Below, piece after piece: positions 52,510-55,498 of a stretch of 55,498 nucleotides of DNA. Where the stretch lies: the NCBI GenBank assembly GCA_964426945.1, contig CAYRSS010000025.1, positions 1 to 55,498 on the forward strand, given 5' to 3'. Made by a program: the position numbers and the translations under genes. Positions within the stretch are counted from its first letter, which is position 1. The number at the start of each line of letters is the position of its first letter. The notes below the pieces were generated by a model. That model did not search any database. It saw nothing but the letters and a program-made list of their open reading frames with translations, and was not told where the DNA came from. This DNA comes from CAYRSS01 sp964426945. Its GTDB lineage: Bacteria; Planctomycetota; Phycisphaerae; UBA1845.

Positions 52510-53511
52510 ATGACCGACGTTCTCGATCAAAGCGAAGTGGATGCCCTGCTGGCGGCCGTCGGCGGCGACGAGACCGACGTCGGCGACATAAACGTCGAGC
52601 GCGGCTCACGCACCGTCCGCGATGTCTCCACCTACGACTTCAAGCGGCCTGAGCGTGTCAGCAAAGAGCAGATGCGCTCGCTCGAGAGCATCCACGACAC
52701 CTTCGCGCGCAACTTCGGGGCCTCGCTCTCCGCGTTTCTCCGGACGATCGTCGAGATCCGCGTCGCGACCATCGAGCAGCTTACTTACAGCGAGTTCATC
52801 CACTCGCTGCCGAACCCGACCAATTTCAACCTGCTTACCGCCGAGCCGCTTGCCGGCCAGATGTGTCTCGAAGTCAGCCCGCTGATCATCTACCCGGTGA
52901 TCGATCGCCTCCTCGGCGGCGGGCACAGCGACATGTTCATCCCCCAGCGGCCGCTCACGATGATCGAGCAGCGTCTCGTCTCGCGCATCACCGAGCGGGC
53001 GCTCAACTGCCTTACCGAGGTCTGGTCAGAGCTGGTGGAGGTCAAGTTCGCCATCGGCGAAGTGGAAAGCAACCCCCACCTCGTGCAGATCGTCGCTCCG
53101 AACGAAGTGGTGGTGGTGATCGGCTTCGAGATCAAGCTCGGCGGCCGGGCCGGAACAATGAGCCTGTGCATGCCCTTCACCGTCATCGAGCCGGTGATGA
53201 ACAAGCTGGTCTCGCAGGGCTGGCTGGCCTATCAGCGCCGCGCCGCCGCCCAGAGCAAGCGCGAGGAGATTTCCCGCCAGATCGGCGCCACCGACGTCGA
53301 CATCGTCGTCTACCTCGCCGAGACCGACATCACCGTGGGCGATCTGCTGACCCTCCAGCCCGGCGACATCCTGCAGACCGCCAAGCCCGCGGCGTCAGAG
53401 CATGTCATGCTGATCGAGAACGAGAAGAAGTTCGCCGGCCGCCTCGGCCGCCACAAAGACCACGTCGCCATCAAGATCACCCGCCGCGCCGAGGTCGAAG
53501 AGCCGCTGTAG
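52510..53511 (+). CDS. fliM: Flagellar motor switch protein FliM
   Basis: FliM is part of the C-ring and binds CheY-P. The CheY-binding end MTDVLDQSEVDALLAAVGGD is present, followed by the middle domain (SLESIHDTFARNFGASLSAF, LTYSEFIHSLPNPTNFNLLT, LEVSPLIIYPVIDRLLGGGH). The C-terminal SpoA domain has VYLAETDITVGDLLTLQPGD. At 333 aa it is normal. It is not in a fliL-fliM-fliN cluster; the next gene is a secreted HAF protein. Confidence 0.95.
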   Translation: MTDVLDQSEVDALLAAVGGDETDVGDINVERGSRTVRDVSTYDFKRPERVSKEQMRSLESIHDTFARNFGASLSAFLRTIVEIRVATIEQLTYSEFIHSLPNPTNFNLLTAEPLAGQMCLEVSPLIIYPVIDRLLGGGHSDMFIPQRPLTMIEQRLVSRITERALNCLTEVWSELVEVKFAIGEVESNPHLVQIVAPNEVVVVIGFEIKLGGRAGTMSLCMPFTVIEPVMNKLVSQGWLAYQRRAAAQSKREEISRQIGATDVDIVVYLAETDITVGDLLTLQPGDILQTAKPAASEHVMLIENEKKFAGRLGRHKDHVAIKITRRAEVEEPL

Positions 53512-53599
53512 GTGGGCCGTCCTTCGCAGACCCCCGACCCACGAGCCAGGCGACGACCCCCGCGGGAGACAATCCGACCGCGTTAAGGGCAGCAGAAAA

Positions 53600-53644
53600 C
53601 CCGCCCGGTTTTGCGCAACGCAAGCCGGGCGGGCCGCGTTTTTA
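53600..53644 (+). terminator. Rho-independent terminator after fliM
   Basis: Stem CCCGCCCGG with CCGGGCGGG, an inner TTGCG/CGCAA pairing in the loop, then CCGCGTTTTTA. It starts about 88 bases after the fliM stop. A classic GC stem with a T-run. Confidence 0.8.
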
Positions 53645-53961
53645 CCGGTGGTCGGCGGGTCGGCTTCACGTCCGGATCGCGCTGGGCCCCGCGGGATGGC
53701 CAGAACCTCCGCGGCGGCGCGTAAGAAACACGCGGCCGGGGTGACATCACCAAAGTGCAGGCGGTGGAATCGCTGATGCGCAGCCGCGGCATTTCCCGCT
53801 CGGAATTCTCGCGTGGGGACCTGCGCGGTCGCGCGTGGCATCCCACGTGCCAGCCTCGTATGCCGAAGCTGAGAGTTCGCGGTTGAGCACTGGCTGACGG
53901 GAACTCGATCGCTGGAGGAACGAACCGGCGACGCGGCCAACGCAGCAGGAGCCCCATCGTT
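53645..53961. other. Intergenic stretch without a supportable gene
   Basis: About 317 bases between the fliM terminator and the HAF gene. Composition is normal for the region. I find no gene, tRNA or clear promoter; an AGGAG site lies just before ATG 53962. Confidence 0.6.
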
Positions 53962-55419
53962 ATGAAATCGTTCCTCACGATAGCGGCGCTGACTGCGACC
54001 CTCGCGCTGAGTGGTTATGCGCAGGATGCGATTCTGGTCGGCATAGGGGATATCCCGGGTGGTAATGTCTGGAGCGTTGCGACGGCGGTGTCCGGTGATG
54101 GGCAGGTTGTCGGCGGTCGAAGCACGACGGAGGCGGGAACGATCGCTTGCATCTGGACTGCCGAACGGGGTCTTCAGCCGATCGGCGCGTTGAGCGGTGG
54201 AGTGGTGTTCAGCAGTGAGGTAGGGGCCCTGTCGTACGACGGAACCGTCGCCGCCTGCTTCGGTCAATCCGCGAATACCACGGGGCAGGATCGGTGGAAG
54301 CAGGTGTTCCTATGGTCGCCAGTCGGCGCCCTCGTGCCGTTACCTGACATCTCGGGTGGTCCGTTTGATAGTGGCGCAAAGGCCATCTCTGCCGACGGCC
54401 GGACCGTGGTTGGCTACGGTTCGATCCCCTTCGTTATCAGCGCGGCTCTATGGCGCAACGGCACCGTTCTGGACCTTGGCGCCTTCCCCGGTGCGTTCGG
54501 CAACAGTATTGCGCGGGATGTGTCAGCCGACGGGCAGATTGTGGTCGGATCATCTGCGACGAGCGGCCCCTTGAACGAAGCCTTCCGCTGGACCGAAGGA
54601 ACCGGCATGGTCAGTCTCGGCCGATACCCGGGCTGGCCGGAGTCGGATGATCAGGGATCTACGGGGGCCGGGGCTATCTCCGGCGACGGTCGCGTCATCT
54701 ACGGCGGTGGGTTCGCGCCGATGAACGGGATGGGTGCCCTACGCTGGACCGAGGCGGAGGGCATGGTTCTCCTTCCATTCGAAGCGAGCATCAAGGCTGC
54801 ATCGTTCGATGGCGCCACCGTGGTCGGTGACACGTTGTATGTCGGGAATCCCGAAGTTCACCTTGGCCCGTTCATCTGGGACGAGTGTTACGGTCTTCAC
54901 CCGCTGCGAACCTGGCTGCCGCAGCGTTACGACATCGACCTGACGGACTTCTTGATCGCGGTCGCAGAGGATGTGTCTGACGACGGCCGCACGATCGTCG
55001 GCATGGCCTTCACCGAAGGCACGCAGGAGGGCTACGTCCTCTACCTGCCGCCGATCATCGAGGGCGACCTCGACGACGGCGGCACGATCGACGCCGAGGA
55101 CGTCCGCATCTTCGCCGAGCGCATGCTCGGCCCCGACGGCGAGAACCCGTGGTGCCTCCGCGCCGACCTCTCGGGCGACGGCCGCATCGACCTGCGCGAC
55201 TTCGCGATGCTCCAGCGCCTCGTCCCCGCGGCCTGTGGCGAGCCCGTTCCCGGCGATCTCAACAGCGACTGCACACACGACGCGGCCGACATCGCGTTCT
55301 TCGCCGACTGCCTGCTCGGCCCCGACGCCGACACCCCCTGCCCCGAAGCCGACCTCGACCACGACGGCGACACCGACCTCCGGGACTACGCCCGGCTACA
55401 GCAGTCAGTCACCCGCTGA
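53962..55419 (+). CDS. Secreted HAF-repeat protein with dockerin-like C-terminus, 485 aa
   Basis: A signal peptide (MKSFLTIAALTATLALSGYA) leads to HAF repeats such as GDIPGGNVWSVATAVSGDGQ, then DGRTVVGYGSIP and AFRWTEGTGMVSLG, through about residue 365. The end holds three calcium loops (GDLDDGGTIDAEDV, ADLSGDGRIDLRDF, ADLDHDGDTDLRDY). Domain order, repeat style and even the FIWDECYGLHPLRTWLPQRY block match the gene at 14919-16436, so they are paralogs. Their role is unknown. Confidence 0.88.
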   Translation: MKSFLTIAALTATLALSGYAQDAILVGIGDIPGGNVWSVATAVSGDGQVVGGRSTTEAGTIACIWTAERGLQPIGALSGGVVFSSEVGALSYDGTVAACFGQSANTTGQDRWKQVFLWSPVGALVPLPDISGGPFDSGAKAISADGRTVVGYGSIPFVISAALWRNGTVLDLGAFPGAFGNSIARDVSADGQIVVGSSATSGPLNEAFRWTEGTGMVSLGRYPGWPESDDQGSTGAGAISGDGRVIYGGGFAPMNGMGALRWTEAEGMVLLPFEASIKAASFDGATVVGDTLYVGNPEVHLGPFIWDECYGLHPLRTWLPQRYDIDLTDFLIAVAEDVSDDGRTIVGMAFTEGTQEGYVLYLPPIIEGDLDDGGTIDAEDVRIFAERMLGPDGENPWCLRADLSGDGRIDLRDFAMLQRLVPAACGEPVPGDLNSDCTHDAADIAFFADCLLGPDADTPCPEADLDHDGDTDLRDYARLQQSVTR

Positions 55420-55477
55420 TCCGTCGGCACGAAGACGGCTGACTCAGGCAAGCCGAGCGGGATTTCAGCGGATTCCT

Positions 55478-55485
55478 GCTATAAT
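55478..55485 (+). promoter_or_regulatory. Extended -10 promoter candidate at the right edge
   Basis: TGCTATAAT forms an extended -10 (TGnTATAAT) pointing out of the window to a gene beyond it. No clear -35 lies 17 bases upstream. Confidence 0.4.
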
Positions 55486-55498
55486 CGCCGCCCGCTGC

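Overview
The window looks like chromosomal DNA from a high-GC Gram-negative planctomycete, probably near Phycisphaerae. This is inferred from the gene content, since no rRNA is present. Support comes from many secreted proteins ending in dockerin-like Asp/Asn-Gly calcium repeats, HAF-repeat proteins, a PEP-CTERM protein, small lipoproteins, DUF547, DUF2752 and DUF4139 proteins, an LpxD (lipid A, so an outer membrane), flagellin and FliM. Genes are mostly single or in pairs, on both strands. I saw no tRNA, rRNA, CRISPR array, integrase or transposase gene.

Layout. 0-6 kb: 5' part of a class I aldolase, a lipoprotein, flagellin, a DUF2092-redoxin fusion and a dockerin protein. 6-12 kb: GDP-fucose synthase, a DUF5009 acyltransferase, two heptamer tandem arrays, xseA and a DUF4139 protein. 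12.2-14.9 kb: phage Mu-like large terminase and portal. 14.9-18.5 kb: HAF/dockerin protein, an assembly gap, a beta-helix/dockerin protein. 18.7-25.8 kb: a translationally coupled hypothetical-lipoprotein-RDD trio, two glycosyltransferases and a DUF547 protein. 26-36 kb: lpxD, a cluster of short palindromes, an ECF sigma/anti-sigma pair, a TolB-like propeller, pcm, an aldo-keto reductase, a sugar-phosphate transferase and a PEP-CTERM protein. 36-47.5 kb: a 1744-residue zinc-metalloprotease-like secreted protein, a terpenoid-cyclase-fold protein, recO, an OB-fold lipoprotein, glutamate dehydrogenase and DUF2752. 47.5-52.2 kb, minus strand: a Mu-like capsid operon (gpI protease, cement protein, gpT major head, gp36, three further genes). 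52.5-55.5 kb: fliM and a second HAF/dockerin protein.

The most interesting system is the split Mu-like head module. The packaging half (terminase, portal) and the capsid half are about 33 kb apart and on opposite strands, with ordinary chromosomal genes between them. All reading frames are intact, and no tail, lysis, integrase or transposition genes are visible. Reversing the segment between about 14.9 and 52.3 kb would restore the Mu order terminase-portal-protease-cement-major head-gp36. A REP-like element sits inside the capsid operon. Together these suggest a long-resident, possibly domesticated particle, for example a gene transfer agent. An N-gap at 16.5 kb lies between the halves, so their linkage needs confirming.

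A second theme is a large set of secreted proteins with related C-terminal tags. Two of them share an almost identical end of about 135 residues. A third is interspersed non-coding repeats: a three-copy element of about 96 bp, heptamer arrays and a palindrome cluster.
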